From the NCBI RefSeq assembly GCF_029168945.1, contig NC_083604.1:35769686-35833685 (forward strand): a stretch of DNA of 64,000 nucleotides. The letters run 5' to 3'. The notes under the pieces are model-generated. The model had not been told where the DNA came from. It saw nothing but the letters and a program-made list of their open reading frames with translations, and made no database searches. This stretch comes from Cannabis sativa (taxonomy: Eukaryota > Streptophyta > Magnoliopsida > Rosales > Cannabaceae). The position numbers were made by a program, and so were the translations under genes. Positions within the stretch are counted from its first letter, which is position 1, and every line of letters starts with the position of its first letter. Below are positions 43,148 to 55,503 of the stretch, in pieces.

Positions 43148-45036
43148 TGTAAAGACCGCTTAGTTTAATTTGGACATTAGCAGTTCATGTTTATTTATGA
43201 AATTATTTATAGCTATTGAAATAATTATTTATACTGTTATTATTGAATTCTGAAATGCATTTTATGTCATTTAGTAGTTTTCATAATTTTGCATTTCTGG
43301 TGCCCGGTATCATGGAACTCGGTGTTTGGCTCAGTAAAATCACAACTTAGTATGTTAGTAGTTTGGGACAGTTTATTAGACATTGGGAATGTCGGGAATG
43401 GCCGGGAATTTAGAATTTCCCAAAAATACCCCTTTAGTGTTATTTATATGATTTTAGTGTGAAGGGGCAAAATGGTCATTTTACCTCATTGTTAGTTTGT
43501 CTTTTTGTGGCTTAATAAATTGGAAAATATATGTTTAATTAATGCTTTTGTTGGCTGAAGTAAAGGGATTAAGTGGCATTCTTTCATTTTACAAAACTTA
43601 GAAAAAAATTACAAAATTTTCAAAGGAAAACTCTCTCTCTTTTCCTCCCTCTTTCGGCCTCCTTGTGCAGCAAGGATTCTTGCCATTTTTCTTGGATTTC
43701 AAGCTCACTTTGTTCAGATTTGGTATTATCAAGTTGTTGGTATGTTTCCCTTAGCTTTTCTTTAAGTTCTTGAAATTTTGGTGAATGTATGATCATTGCA
43801 TGCTTTGAGTTTTGTGGCTGTAGTGTTGCTAGGTTTTTTATTATGTTTTCAGAAGCTAAATTATGTCTAAAATGAATGGATTAACTAGGTTATAATGCAT
43901 GCTTGCTATCTTGTTTAAGTTGTGTGATTTTTAGCTCAAAAGTTTGGTTTTCAAAGCAAATTCTTGATTTTCGTTGTTAGGGTTGCTGTTATGGTTAGGT
44001 AGGGTTTTCTAGTGTTAAATGATGTTGGAATATGTTGATTTATGCATGTTTTAGTGGCTGTTTGGATGTTTAGTCAAGTTTTGAGTTTTTGAACTCAATC
44101 TTGAACCTCCAATGGTGAAATGTGTTTCTGTGCTTAAAGCTTGGTTTTGTTGCTTTAGAAATATTCTAGGGGATATATAGAACAGGTCTGGAAGGTTTTG
44201 TGTGATTTGGAGTTGATTTGAATGAGTTGTGAAATTTTGATTTCTGCCTGCGAGGAACCGGAATTCTGGTTGTGCATCCGGAATTCCGGATAGGTTTTGA
44301 AAATTCCTAGAACCGGAATTCCGGTTGGACAACCGGTCTGCCAGTTGGGTGATTTTCAGAAACCCTAGATTTTCTCGTTTTTATGTTATTTGGGGTATGG
44401 CCATGCTTTTTATCGATAGGGAAACTTTTAGTTCCTAGTTTAAGTTCCCGGGAAGTGATTTAGCGTACCACTTATAGTGTTGTGATTTTTATGGTTTAGG
44501 AGCACATGTCTACGTCGCGTATAGTTCCAGTCAGGTTGACCGGCACACCTGAATTCGGAATCCAGGTAAGATTAGTATAACAGTATGCAAATGTAGATTA
44601 CATGTTTAGCGTGCATGTAGGAAGCCTGTTAGATTACATTAGATATGTATGTTGGCTTCGAACCATCCGACTGTGTCACGTCGGTGCAGGCTGGAGGATG
44701 ACCAGCAGCTGGAGTATGACCAGTTCAACCGATTGGGCTGACACCGTATCACGTCGGTACAGGCTGGAGTATGACCTGCAGCCGGAGTATGACCGGTTCG
44801 ACCGATCAGGCTGATACTTAGGTTGGTGGTTCCGTACTATTTGACTTATCACGTCGGTACAGGCTGGAGTATGACCAAGAAATGAGTATGACCGGTTCGA
44901 CCGATTAGGCTGATACTGTAACACGTCGGTACAGGCTGGAGTATGACCGGTTCGACCGATTAGGCTGTTACTTGTCAATAGTACCGTCCCTATGAACGTT
45001 CAGAACTCAGTACCGTGTTGGACACGACAGTTAGGG
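43148..45036 (+). repeat. Ty3/gypsy-type LTR fragment
   Basis: Starts TGTAAAGACCGC, a typical start of long plant gypsy LTRs. It contains CCGGAATTCCGG palindromes (44256-44330) and a minisatellite (44676-44972). It ends abruptly against a copia LTR that lacks its own last 36 bases. No coding region. Confidence 0.55.
44676..44972 (+). repeat. Minisatellite, about 50-100-bp units
   Basis: Four units begin CACGTCGGT(A/G)CAGGCTGGA at 44676, 44749, 44850 and 44922, each with GAGTATGACC and ACCGATTAGGCTG-like blocks. Unit length varies through internal gains and losses of the GAGTATGACC block. Confidence 0.85.
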
Positions 45037-46896
45037 GGACTCACAAGTATGTTTATTAACACCCTAAATATGAACTTTCTAAAACGATGAAATAAACACA
45101 TATAAAGTTTAGGAAACCTTACATTGGGTGCAGCGGAATAATATGACTCCTTCCGTTCAGATATCTAGCCCTTGATTCCTTTCTGTAGCAGAGCATTATC
45201 AATATCTGAACCTGGATCTCTTTCTCTGAATCTTTGATGCTGAAACTCCTTCTTGCTGAAAGTCTTTCTTCACGATCTTCCTCACTATGATTGAGGTATC
45301 ACTTGCTGTGTGTGGGCACTACTCTCACACTAAGATTTTCGAAATTGAAGAGGGAAGGAGAAAGAGAAGGGTCAGTCAAAGATAGGGAGAGAGAAGGCTC
45401 AGTTTTTTCTGAATCAGAAGTGTAGAAATTTAAGTGTAAATTTCCTGAAGCCTTCACTATCTATTTATAGCATTCCACTAGGGTTAGGTTTGAAATATTT
45501 GGCATTAAAATAATGAAAAAATCAGTTTAAATTTCCTACAAAAGTGGCTGGCCCTATACAAGTGGATTTGGGCCTCACTTTTTGCAATTTTGCAGTTTTA
45601 TCTTTTCTGCATCTGATTTTCTCAAAAACGCCAATTTTCTAATTCAACCATTTAAATGCCAATTCTAACTATTTAATAACTATAAATAATTATTAAATAA
45701 TATTGTCATTTATCATATTTATTAATTGAACCATACAAAGTATCATAATTAACAAATATGCCCCTAAAACTCTTTCTTTACAATTTCGCCCTTACTTAGT
45801 GAAAAATTCACAAATAGACATAGTCTAATTTGAGAATTATAATTTATTAATCAAAACCAATTACATGAGTCTTACAAGCAATATTATCTCAACTAGTGCG
45901 GGGACCATGGGTCTATATAACCGAGCTTCCAATAAGTAGATCAAGAATTTATTACTAAAATTCACTAACTTATTAATTCTTCGTTGAATCCACGCATAGA
46001 ACTTAGAATTGCACTCTCAGTATATAGAATGCTCTATATGTTCCACCATATAGACACATCATTAGTTATCCATTGTTATAATCCTAATGTGATCACTGAT
46101 CCTCTATATGAAAGATCTACACTGTAAAGGGATTAAATTACCGTTACACCCTACAATGTATTTATTCCTTAAAACACTTGACCCCGTATAAATGATATTT
46201 CAGCTTATGTGAAATGAGTACTCCACCATTTATGTTCGTTTGGTCAAGCTCGAAGGAGATCATCCTTTGCTTACTATTCGCCAGATAGAAGCTATAGATT
46301 CCATGTTTATGCTAGCGCTCCCACTCAATTGCACTACCGTGTTCCCAAAATGTACGTATCACCCTGACCTAAAAGTAGGCTTAACTAACAAATCAAAGAA
46401 CACGAATAGCCTTTCAAGATTGAGCCTAATCATATCAGGATTAAGATCATTTGATCTAGGATCAACTAGGTGATATTGACTTGAATAGATATTACGGTAA
46501 GTTTAATAAATCTAAGTCAAAGTTCAATATCGGTCCCTTCCGATGCATACTCCATGCATCCAACCTGAGCTTTACTTTAACCAATGTTCTGGAAAGAACA
46601 TAGCATTTCTCCAAATGCAAGTCAACTCTGTTGTAGATTGTCATATCAGTAAAACCCTATGTCTGATAAATCTAGGAAACTTTATTCACATAGTCATGTT
46701 TACTTTCCAATGTGTTGACAGCACAATAAACAGGATCAAGTATGTGAAAAGGGTTTCAGATGAATTCATACATTTATGTACATATAATCATGAAATAAAT
46801 CATGTGAACCATGCAACATTAAATGTTATTTCTGATCTATATTAATAAGTAAATCTGATTATATTGAAATGAGTTTTATTTAGGGCATAAAACCCA
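45037..46896 (-). repeat. 3' LTR of Ty1/copia element (copy D), outer end truncated
   Basis: Nearly identical to the inverted LTR at 1038-2932 but begins at CACAAGTATG, so about 36 terminal bases are missing. The inner end is AAAACCCAACA at 46896, followed by the polypurine tract. Confidence 0.92.
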
Positions 46897-49800
46897 ACAA
46901 ACTCCCACTTGCACTAATATAAAACAAAAAGTGTGTTTCAAATAATCTCAACACCTTGATATACAAATCAAGTGTAGTAGTAGTAAACTCCTCGTAATAG
47001 GATCTGAAAGGTTGAATTAACCACAACCTTTTCTCCACCATTACTCTTCCTTTAATCACAAAATCATTGATAATGTGAAATTCCTCTCTATATGTCTACT
47101 CTCTTGAGATACTGGATTCTATACATACCTTTGGCAACTACTTTTGGTTAATCAGGAAATTAACACTAGTAGTTTAAGGCAATTTGGAATGGTGCCAAAG
47201 ATGTATAGAACTTTCCTTAGACTGAATAAGTACCTTTCCTGCAACTTTAACATTCAGTCTCTCTCTGGTAGACCTAGAGACTTCAGATAGGTTTTTACAC
47301 TTCTCCAAAATCACTATTCCACCCCCAGAGTAACCACCATCTTATCAGAAAGATTTACTAGCACAAAGGCAAATTTCGAAATCTAATATGGTGTAGTCTA
47401 AGAGTTTTAAACACACTCTTATTGACTAACATATAGTTCCTCTTCTTAATCTTAGGATTTACTTGATTGTGTTCCAATGTTCTTCTCCTGGATTAATCTG
47501 ATACCTACTCATTACTCTCACTCAACAACAGGTGTCTGGTCTAAGGCATACAAAAGCATATCTAAGACCTCTCACTATTGATATAAGAAATTCTTTCATG
47601 GCTTTATCTTTTCTGGAATAGTTAAGACTTTTCCTTAGATAAAATCTATACCTAAGAAGTTGTGAAGCTTCTATAGATTTCCATTAGAAAGAAAATGCTT
47701 CAGCATCTTACTAAAGTAAGTTGCTTGCATTAGAGTAAGTAATTACCAGGTATACCACAAGCCATAGGTTTAGATAAACTCAAACCTATAATACTAGGAA
47801 CAGGAAGTTTTGTTATGTCCTTGTAATAGAAAACTTAAGGTTACTCCATGTGAATGGATTAAACCATAGTTCTATTGGCTTTCTTCTTAGTTTCTTATCT
47901 TTATAATCCATTACTTGTTTCAACTCACAATGGATTTTAATCACTAGTGTCTCCCAAGTCATAAGAAGGTGAGTTCCTAGAAACTCTCCCACTACGACAA
48001 GGTACCGTGAATTATGTCGAAGAAAACTAAATGGTATTAACCTCTTTGGTTGTGACAAGACAACAGAGGCAGTGGGATCATCATATGTCAAATAAGATGA
48101 TAGAACACTTTTGGAATCAAGAATTAAATATCTCCTTTATTTTCTACTTGTTTTCAGACTTAGTTATTTTCTTAGAAAAGTAGTATTTGTTTGAACAAAC
48201 ACGTTCTTATCTATTGACTATGGGATGGTCCACCCCTAATCACTTAGAATAGCTAACAAACCATGGTTAACCGTTCTAGCTTTTCTTAAAATTTTGATTA
48301 GGTCATCCAGGAATCTAGTAATGATTTACATTAAGTAGCCAACCATTACATCATTCTGAAATTGTATTACCATAGAAGGATTTAGGCAATGACTAGTAAC
48401 TAATCATCAACATGCAACTCGAAATTTCTGGGGAGGTAAGTTTGGATATAATTCAAAAATCAATTTAATGATCTTTGAACTGCATATCTACTAACTATTT
48501 CTCCACCCCTATCAGTTCGCAAGATCTTTAACCACTTACCTTAATGGTTTTAACCATTGCTAGAAATTAATGAAATTTTTAAACATTTCAAATTTCTTTG
48601 CTAAAAGGTATAATCTAGAGTTATCGTTTTAAGAATACAACGAAAAACTCATATCCACCCCTGAATGTACATCCATCTGCGAATGAGATGAACTACTTTC
48701 AGTGGATATAGGCATATTAACTCTTTGCAGAGATTGATCTTGTCAAATCCATTATGATCAAGATACAAATGCCATACATTAAAAAAAATGTGGTAGTGTC
48801 TATTGATGACATAGGTTTAGTTACATCAAAGAGTTCTTAGAATACTGCAAGTGGATCCTGATCACAGAATACCTAACTCATATTCCATACAGTTTTAATC
48901 CATTAATAGAAGATGGATATTAAACACTTGAGAAAGTGTAACTGTATTGTATTTTGGAATTAGAAATATAAGAAAATTTCTATTTGGAATCTAAAATTAA
49001 AGTCAAAGACTTAAATTTATACCAAATATAATGAGTAATTCTATCTTGGACCAGCACTACTAATACAAACTCTAAGTCAGATTTGCCCATACAAGTAGGA
49101 GACTTCTAAGATTGAGGATTTATATCAATTGGGAATAGAATTTTGGGATTATAATCATATGCGTCATTTAATTTCTTAAGAGAAAATATAATGACATGAA
49201 ATGATTTATAGACCATTCATCCAATGATATATTATTGAGCTAATTCGAAATGAATAAGCTAAGAGGAATTAGGATAATTTCATTTATAAATAAGAATACA
49301 ACGATGCTTCGATTAGCGAAAGACAAAGTAATCTTATTTATGTAATCTTCTTGTTTCATATTGTAAAAATACTAGTCTAAGGTGTCATCAATTGATGAAC
49401 AGCTAGAAGTTGCATATACAATATTTATCTTTCGAGATCTTACACTATTATGTATTTCTAATGGTGAAAATCCATTAGGGATTTATCTCATTAGAAAAAC
49501 AAACATGTTAGACCAACAATGAAGATTCGAAATTAAACTACAACTTAATAACAGAAAATAACATGGTTCAATATAAATTCATACACAATTCAGAAATTAT
49601 AAACATATAGCAAGTAGGAATGACTAGTGAAAATACTAAAACATACAATCCTAAATAATTTCCAAGGTTTTCAACAAACTGATACAGTGTCCCGGTAGGC
49701 GAGAGTCAAATTATCATTTATTGAATAGAGTTGTCAGCTCATCTAAAATAGAAACCATTCTAGCAACCTTTTATTCGATCAAAATAAGAATCCAACGTTG

Positions 49801-51315
49801 TCCCGGTAGGCAAGAGTCAAGGTTATTCTCATTTTATGAGCTTCCACCATTGTTTCATGTTTTATGAGTTTATCTCTAAGTAGTCACCGTAGGGGAGAGT
49901 CTAAATAGAGACGAAAACTCACAAAACACTTATCAAATGAAATCTTACGGTGTTAAATGCGTTCAACGAATAACCATCCATAGGGGGACGAAGTCTAGCG
50001 TCTCGAGGTTATATTGAAAACATTTAACTTTTGTAAGACCAACAATGGAGATCGAATATCTTAATAATAATCAAGCTCATTATTTAAAGTGAGTTGTATT
50101 TTCTTTGATTCTCTTTATTTAATTTATTTATTTTAAATATATATTTATTTAAAATTTCCAATTTAGAATGAAAAATTCTAAATATAAATTTTAATTTAAT
50201 ATTTATAAATTTTACTTAGATGGATATGAAAATAACATGAATTATTTCCATCTTAGTAATAATTTCCAATAAATATTTAGAAAAATATTCAATTTAAGTT
50301 GTTACAAAATTAATTTAAATTAATTTACAACTCAAATTTAATTTTCTATAAATATATATTGCATTTCAAAAAATTAAAGTATTCAAGGATACAATTTTCG
50401 AAAATGCAAGTTAAAATAAAAAATTAATCCTGGAAAAATTATTCTAATTTAATGTTGGCCCAAAATTAATTAATAAAATTAATTTACAACAAAAAATATA
50501 ATTTTCCTATTTAATTAAATATATAAGAAAAATTTCAAATATTTAAGTATGATGATGAAAATCAACTTAAATATTAATTTTCTATTTAATTAAATACACT
50601 AGAAAAATACTTCAAGCAAAAATATCATCTATCTAGATTTTCCTTTGACTAATTAATTCAATTTCTAATAATATGCTTTAATTCAATTTATTTTAATTAA
50701 TCATTAAATGAAAAAATTGTTGATTTAAGTTGGTCCAAAATTAAAATAAATAATTTACAACTTTAATTTATTTTTCAAATAAAATTCGAAATTCCAGCAT
50801 TTAAGAAATGCAATTTCGAAATTTGATTAATAAAATAAAGAAAAAATATATTTTGAAAATTATTTAAATTTAGTTGAAAAAATAAATTTCAACTAAAAAT
50901 AATTTTCTATTTAATTAAGTGTCATGAAAAAGAAATATTTAAGTATGATGATGAGAATCAACTTAGATATTTAATTTTCAAGTTAATTAAATTCAAGAAA
51001 TAAATAATTAAGTGTAGAGAAGACTTAATTATTAATCTCTAGTTTAATACTAGGAAAAATATACTTAAAATAAATTGTACCAAAATTAATTATATAAATA
51101 ATTAATTTCATAATGTATAATATCTTATTTGACTAAGTAGTCTAGAAATAACTATCTAGAAAATATCTTATTTGACTAAGTATCTTTTCCACAAAATTTG
51201 AAAAAATATCTAATTTAGGTTGTATTAGAAAAAATCTAGAACTTAAATATTTTTCAAATTTAAATTTAATTAAATATCAAAAATTAAGTTGTAACCACTT
51301 AATTTGAAAATATTC
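46897..51315 (-). pseudogene. Internal region of copia copy D with decayed pol
   Basis: No long ORF remains, but conserved copia words survive on the minus strand. About 48495-48530 reads KILRTDRGGE (integrase). About 47436-47580 reads YAFVCLRPDTC, then SRYQINPGEEHWNTIK and LRLRRGT (RT to RNase H joint). About 49690-49990 has several CCGGTAGGCGAGAGTC-like words. 50100-51315 is very AT-rich. The element is cut at 51315 by the Tat-2 insertion and its 5' LTR would lie beyond it. Confidence 0.82.
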
Positions 51316-52096
51316 TGTTGCTCCAGAATTCGCCCAAAATACGTGGACCAGTCGAGAGGGGACACGTGGATCAGATAGCTTGTAAACATTTGCTAAGTCT
51401 TTGTGCGCCACAAGGAAGCACTGTTAGCATGGGTCCCGGAGGAGGCACCCGGAGTACAAGGTACTCCCGGAAGCTTGCATAGCGTGAAGGCTCTCCGGGA
51501 TGTGTCAGGTCTCTCCCGAGCAATCAAGTCGCATTTAATGCTGCATGGGAGGAAGCGTGTTGGGACTATAACACGCAATAAAGTCTGACGGCACAACCCC
51601 CGAACAGCAGCGCTACAGTAATGATCATTTAAGTCTAGTGACGGCTACTCTGCGAAGAGTCACGTCAATCACAAGGCAAAAAGGACATTCTCCATAAAAA
51701 CCCTACAGCACCTAGGGATTTGACCATGCATCACCCATGGTATATTCATTGGAAATGCCCAACTTTATGGATACTTACAGATACCTGTGTAAGAACAATT
51801 CTAGGGATTCCCCCACCAAAACACTATAAATACCCCCTCAAAGCTCATTTAATGGGGTCGAGAATCTTGGTTTGCAAACAAGCAAGAAGAGAAAATACTC
51901 ACCAAGAACATTCTCTGTATTTAAGAGAAAGACATTCTCTCAAGTGTGGAATCTGTATTAAATACATCCATTAATAACAGAGACTCGTGGACTAAGGCTC
52001 ATTAACGCCCCAACCACGTAAAAAACCTTCATCTCACTTTCTTACAGCTCTTTATTATAATCATATTTTAATAGTCGCCGAAAATCTCGGTCAACA
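51316..52096 (+). repeat. 5' LTR of Tat-2
   Basis: About 781 bp from TGTTGCTCCAGAATTC to CTCGGTCAACA. TATA box TATAAATA at 51825-51832. The R-U5 part holds GACTCGTGGACTA and CCACGTAAAAA (51982, 52013), the inverse of the motif pair in the debris at 5484 and 40231. Confidence 0.93.
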
Positions 52097-52159
52097 TTTT
52101 GGTGCTTTCATTGAGAGCTGAGGAAAGCTGCTACATAACAAGCATTTGACTTCACGACA
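52097..52159 (+). other. Primer binding site and leader of Tat-2
   Basis: TTTTGGTGCTTTCATTGAGA follows the LTR end directly. The tRNA is not assigned. Gag starts about 60 bases on. Confidence 0.65.
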
Positions 52160-54563
52160 ATGGTGGAGACAAGAAGTACACGTCATCCTCGCCCTCTAGA
52201 AGACGCTCAAGATCCCAATGAGGAAGATGTAGCCTCAAGAGCAGCAGAGGAGTCCGAGGAAGAAGAAGAAGAGATAGTTCCCGACGAGAACTACGAGGAA
52301 AACCTCGACGAGTATGCCTATGACGGAGGAAGCTACTCGGAGTTGGTGCTCCTTAGACAAAAAGCTATCGATCATGAAGCTGAGATCGAAGCTCAGAAAG
52401 CGCAAAATCAAAAAATGCAAGAAGTGATGCTAGCCATGCAGAAAGCCATGGAGGCAGCTGGTATTCACGTACATCCCAAGGCGATGGCCGCTGGGCTCGA
52501 CGGGGAGCCAGCGACGTCTTCGCCTAATTCCCAGCAGCAAAGACCTAGGGAACCTAGCCCTATAAGGCACCCTGCTGAGGAAAACCAAACAAAAAACCCT
52601 ACTTCTACCCCTGGGCGAAAGAAAAAGGTGCAGGATCCGCGAAGGGTCCGCTCAGATTTCCCTAAAGGGAAAGGTCCGCAGAGGGGCAAGCCCCAAAGAG
52701 GGAGTCTTGGCCCTCAGGATCGAGGGGACCGGAAAAGCGTTTCTGTGCACCGAGAACCGAGGGTAGAGGAAGAAGAGGACAGAGATGTCCTCCCATTGAT
52801 CTGAGAAATAAAATCAATGGGAATCAAGGTGACCTCCGGGATCACCTTGACCAAAAAAGATACAGGCCCGTGGTCTCCTCGGGTACTGTAAACGAAGGGA
52901 TTATGGCAGAACTTGCCATACTTCGAAAGGATATTGCTCGAGTCTCCCGGAGGCAGAAGGGAGACGACTCCGACTCCTGGACAAAGGAGGATCGGGAGCC
53001 TTGTGCCAAACATATCCTGGAGGCGGAGCTCCCTAAAAACTTCAAGATGCCCGAAATGGCGGCATATACTGGGAACTCCGACCCCAGTGATCACTTGTCA
53101 CGGTTCAACCGTGTCATGACAGTCATGCGGGTCAGCAATGACGCCAAATGCTTGTGCTTCCCCCTCACTCTGAGCGGATCAGCAGAGGAATGGTTCAAAA
53201 AACTGGAACCAGGATCGGTGGGTTGCTGGAACAAACTCCAAACCAACTTCCGGAGACAATTTGTCGCCGCCAGGAAGGTTAACTTGGAGGTTAGTGCCTT
53301 GACCAACATCAAGCAACTGCCCACCGAGACCTTGAAGAATTACATCAAGAGGTTCCGAGAGGAAGCCTCAAAGACCAAAAAGGTCGACGACGGACAACAG
53401 CTTGCGCTTCTCCAAGCAGGAATCCGCACTGGGACTCCCTTCTGGAACGAGTTGCAGCAAGAAGGCGCTGCTAACCTTCAGGACTTCCAGAAGAGAGTCC
53501 AAAAATATATTAACCTCGAAGAAGCCCAGATCGTGGCTTACGGAGGCTACTATCCCACCGGGATAGCAGGTTACATGCCAGGAGTGTCGCCCTCGGGTAC
53601 TGTCCCGACCGCAACTCCACAAGTAAGTGGCATACAGTTCTCCGCTACTCCCGGATACAGCCAGGGCCAAGCTTTGGCACCGGCATCGTCCCATTACGGC
53701 AACCCGTCCAGGGTGAATGGACGAACTCCTTCACAGGCTGCCCCGACCGCTAGCTTAACAGGCCCTACCCAGGGGTCGAGGAGCAAAAGGTCCTCCAAGG
53801 GCAGCACCCGAACGGGAGAGAAGCGCCAAAAGAAGGGGTACACACCCCAATACACTCAGTACACAGAGCTCACGGACTCTCAGGAACGTGTATATTTTGC
53901 CACTAGGCAGAATACGCACTACCGGAGACCCCAGCCGTTGTACAAAGATAGCTCCCGGAGAGATCCGAGTAAAAGATGCGAGTACCACAATGACATTGGT
54001 CATAGCACCAACGAGTGTAAAAATCTCAAAGACGAGATTGAAAATTTGATCCGCTTGGGCCACCTCTATGAGTGGATCAAAAATAGGTTGCCCCATCTTA
54101 ATCCAGGGCAGGTGGCCGGGGGTATGCCTCTGGGAACGCCAGGGGGTACAGCAGGAGTATTGCCTCCAGCTGCTCCCGCAGGTGACACCCAGCATATCCC
54201 CGGGCTACCGCCCTGGCCTAATGGACGGGTAGCCATGATCTCCGGAGGTCCCCATATCGGAGGAAACACTCGCAAGGAGCGAAAAAGATATGCCGAGGCC
54301 GCAAAACACAGTGAGGTGTGGGAGGTTACTCAACTCCCGGCTCAAAGGCCTCGACTAATGGACCAGCCCATAACGTTCACGGAAGAAGACGCCAAGACGG
54401 TGCGTTTTCCTCACCACGACCCGTTGGTCATAGAGACCCCCATCGCAAATAAAGTGGTCGCTAGGGTCCTGATTGACAATGGGAGTTCCGTGAACTTGCT
54501 CTTCAAAGAAGCCTTCACTGCGATAGGGTTGACCGACCGGGACCTCTCGCCTAGTGGATCACA
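52160..54563 (+). pseudogene. Tat-2 gag and start of protease
   Basis: ATG at 52160 (MVETRSTRHPRPLED) opens 214 codons: a Glu-rich stretch, a Gln/Lys helix, then a basic Pro-rich part. A frame change near 52795 leads into the capsid core at 52870 onward (LPKNFKMPEMAAYTGNSDPS, LTLSGSAEEWFKKL, NIKQLPTETLKNYIKRF). A Gly/Pro/Thr-rich linker and a zinc knuckle of the form CEYHNDIGHSTNEC follow. The retropepsin site VLIDNGSSVNLLF starts near 54466 and is cut at 54563 by the Cassandra insertion. The ORF continues to 54864 only by reading into Cassandra. Confidence 0.92.
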
Positions 54564-54729
54564 TGTAACGTCCCCGCTTCAAGCCTCCATTGGGCCCTTA
54601 CGCCCACGGAATGAATGGCTCTTATACACGAGTACGCCACTCTGGCTGCTTCATGGATTGATGACTGGCCCTACAGACCAACACGAGTGTTTTCAGCGTG
54701 CTTTGTCCTCACTCACACGCATCCTGGGA

Positions 54730-54797
54730 AAACTTCCCAGGAGGTCACCCATCCTGAAATTGCTCCCAGGTCAAGCACGCTTAACTGTGGAGTTCTT
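54730..54797 (-). promoter_or_regulatory. 5S rRNA-like Pol III control region, Cassandra left LTR
   Basis: The minus strand carries AGTTAAGCGTGCTTG (54772-54786, 5S A-box region) and AGGATGGGTGACCTCC (54740-54755, C box) with TGGGAAGT after it. These match plant 5S rRNA. The bases between, where the intermediate element should be, are changed. Confidence 0.9.
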
Positions 54798-55052
54798 TCG
54801 AGATGGGCTACCGAAAAACAAGATGCACCTTGTTTATATAGGTAGTACCAATCAATCCATTTAAGCCCTCTTCAACTGTGTAGTCCCATACCTACATAGT
54901 CTTAGAATCATCCCACTTGACCTTCCCCAGGCGATGTGGGATTGCACAGCTTACCCGGTGTTTCCCCTTACGGATCACGGGACTACTGACTGTCACAATC
55001 ACCCCCCCTTACGGGGTCCGACGTCCTCGTCGACCACACTTCCGGCTGGGTC

Positions 55053-55067
55053 AAGGCTCTGATACCA
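55053..55067 (-). other. Primer binding site of Cassandra, initiator tRNA-Met
   Basis: The minus strand TGGTATCAGAGCC lies two bases from the LTR edge at 55070. Confidence 0.92.
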
Positions 55068-55235
55068 TTTGTAACGTCCCCGCTTCAAGCCTCCATTGGG
55101 CCCTTACGCCCACGGAATGAATGGCTCTTATACACGAGTACGCCACTCTGGCTGCTTCATGGATTGATGACTGGCCCTACAGACCAACACGAGTGTTTTC
55201 AGCGTGCTTTGTCCTCACTCACACGCATCCTGGGA

Positions 55236-55303
55236 AAACTTCCCAGGAGGTCACCCATCCTGAAATTGCTCCCAGGTCAAGCACGCTTAACTGTGGAGTT
55301 CTT
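55236..55303 (-). promoter_or_regulatory. 5S rRNA-like Pol III control region, Cassandra right LTR
   Basis: Second copy of the segment at 54730-54797, offset by 506 bases, with the same A and C boxes. Confidence 0.9.
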
Positions 55304-55503
55304 TCGAGATGGGCTACCGAAAAACAAGATGCACCTTGTTTATATAGGTAGTACCAATCAATCCATTTAAGCCCTCTTCAACTGTGTAGTCCCATACCTA
55401 CATAGTCTTAGAATCATCCCACTTGACCTTCCCCAGGCGATGTGGGATTGCACAGCTTACCCGGTGTTTCCCCTTACGGATCACGGGACTACTGACTGTC
55501 ACA

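Larger units (their letters stand above)
54564..55503 (-). mobile_element. Cassandra TRIM element with 5S rRNA-like LTRs
   Basis: Two 434-bp LTRs (54564-54997, 55070-55503), identical as far as I can read, enclose only 72 bases. The insertion has a perfect target duplication TCACA (54559-54563, 55504-55508). On the minus strand the LTR runs TGTGACAGTCAG to GGGGACGTTACA, the PBS is TGGTATCAGAGCC (initiator tRNA-Met), and the polypurine tract is AAGGGGGGGTGATTG. Each LTR contains a 5S rRNA-like segment, the defining trait of Cassandra. There is no coding capacity, so it must borrow proteins. Confidence 0.97.

Noticed and set aside
46240..46473. 77-codon ORF conserved between 46240-46473 and 1453-1692
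   Set aside because: Conservation follows from near-identical LTRs, it is antisense to the element, and it ends within the LTR with no protein family match.
54700..54810. A genuine 5S rRNA gene
   Set aside because: Only the 3' half of 5S resembles it, the intermediate region is altered, and it lies symmetrically in both LTRs of a TRIM.
54615..55351. Duplicate 76-codon ORFs inside Cassandra
   Set aside because: Each lies wholly in an LTR on the strand opposite to the element and overlaps the 5S-like segment; Cassandra encodes no protein.
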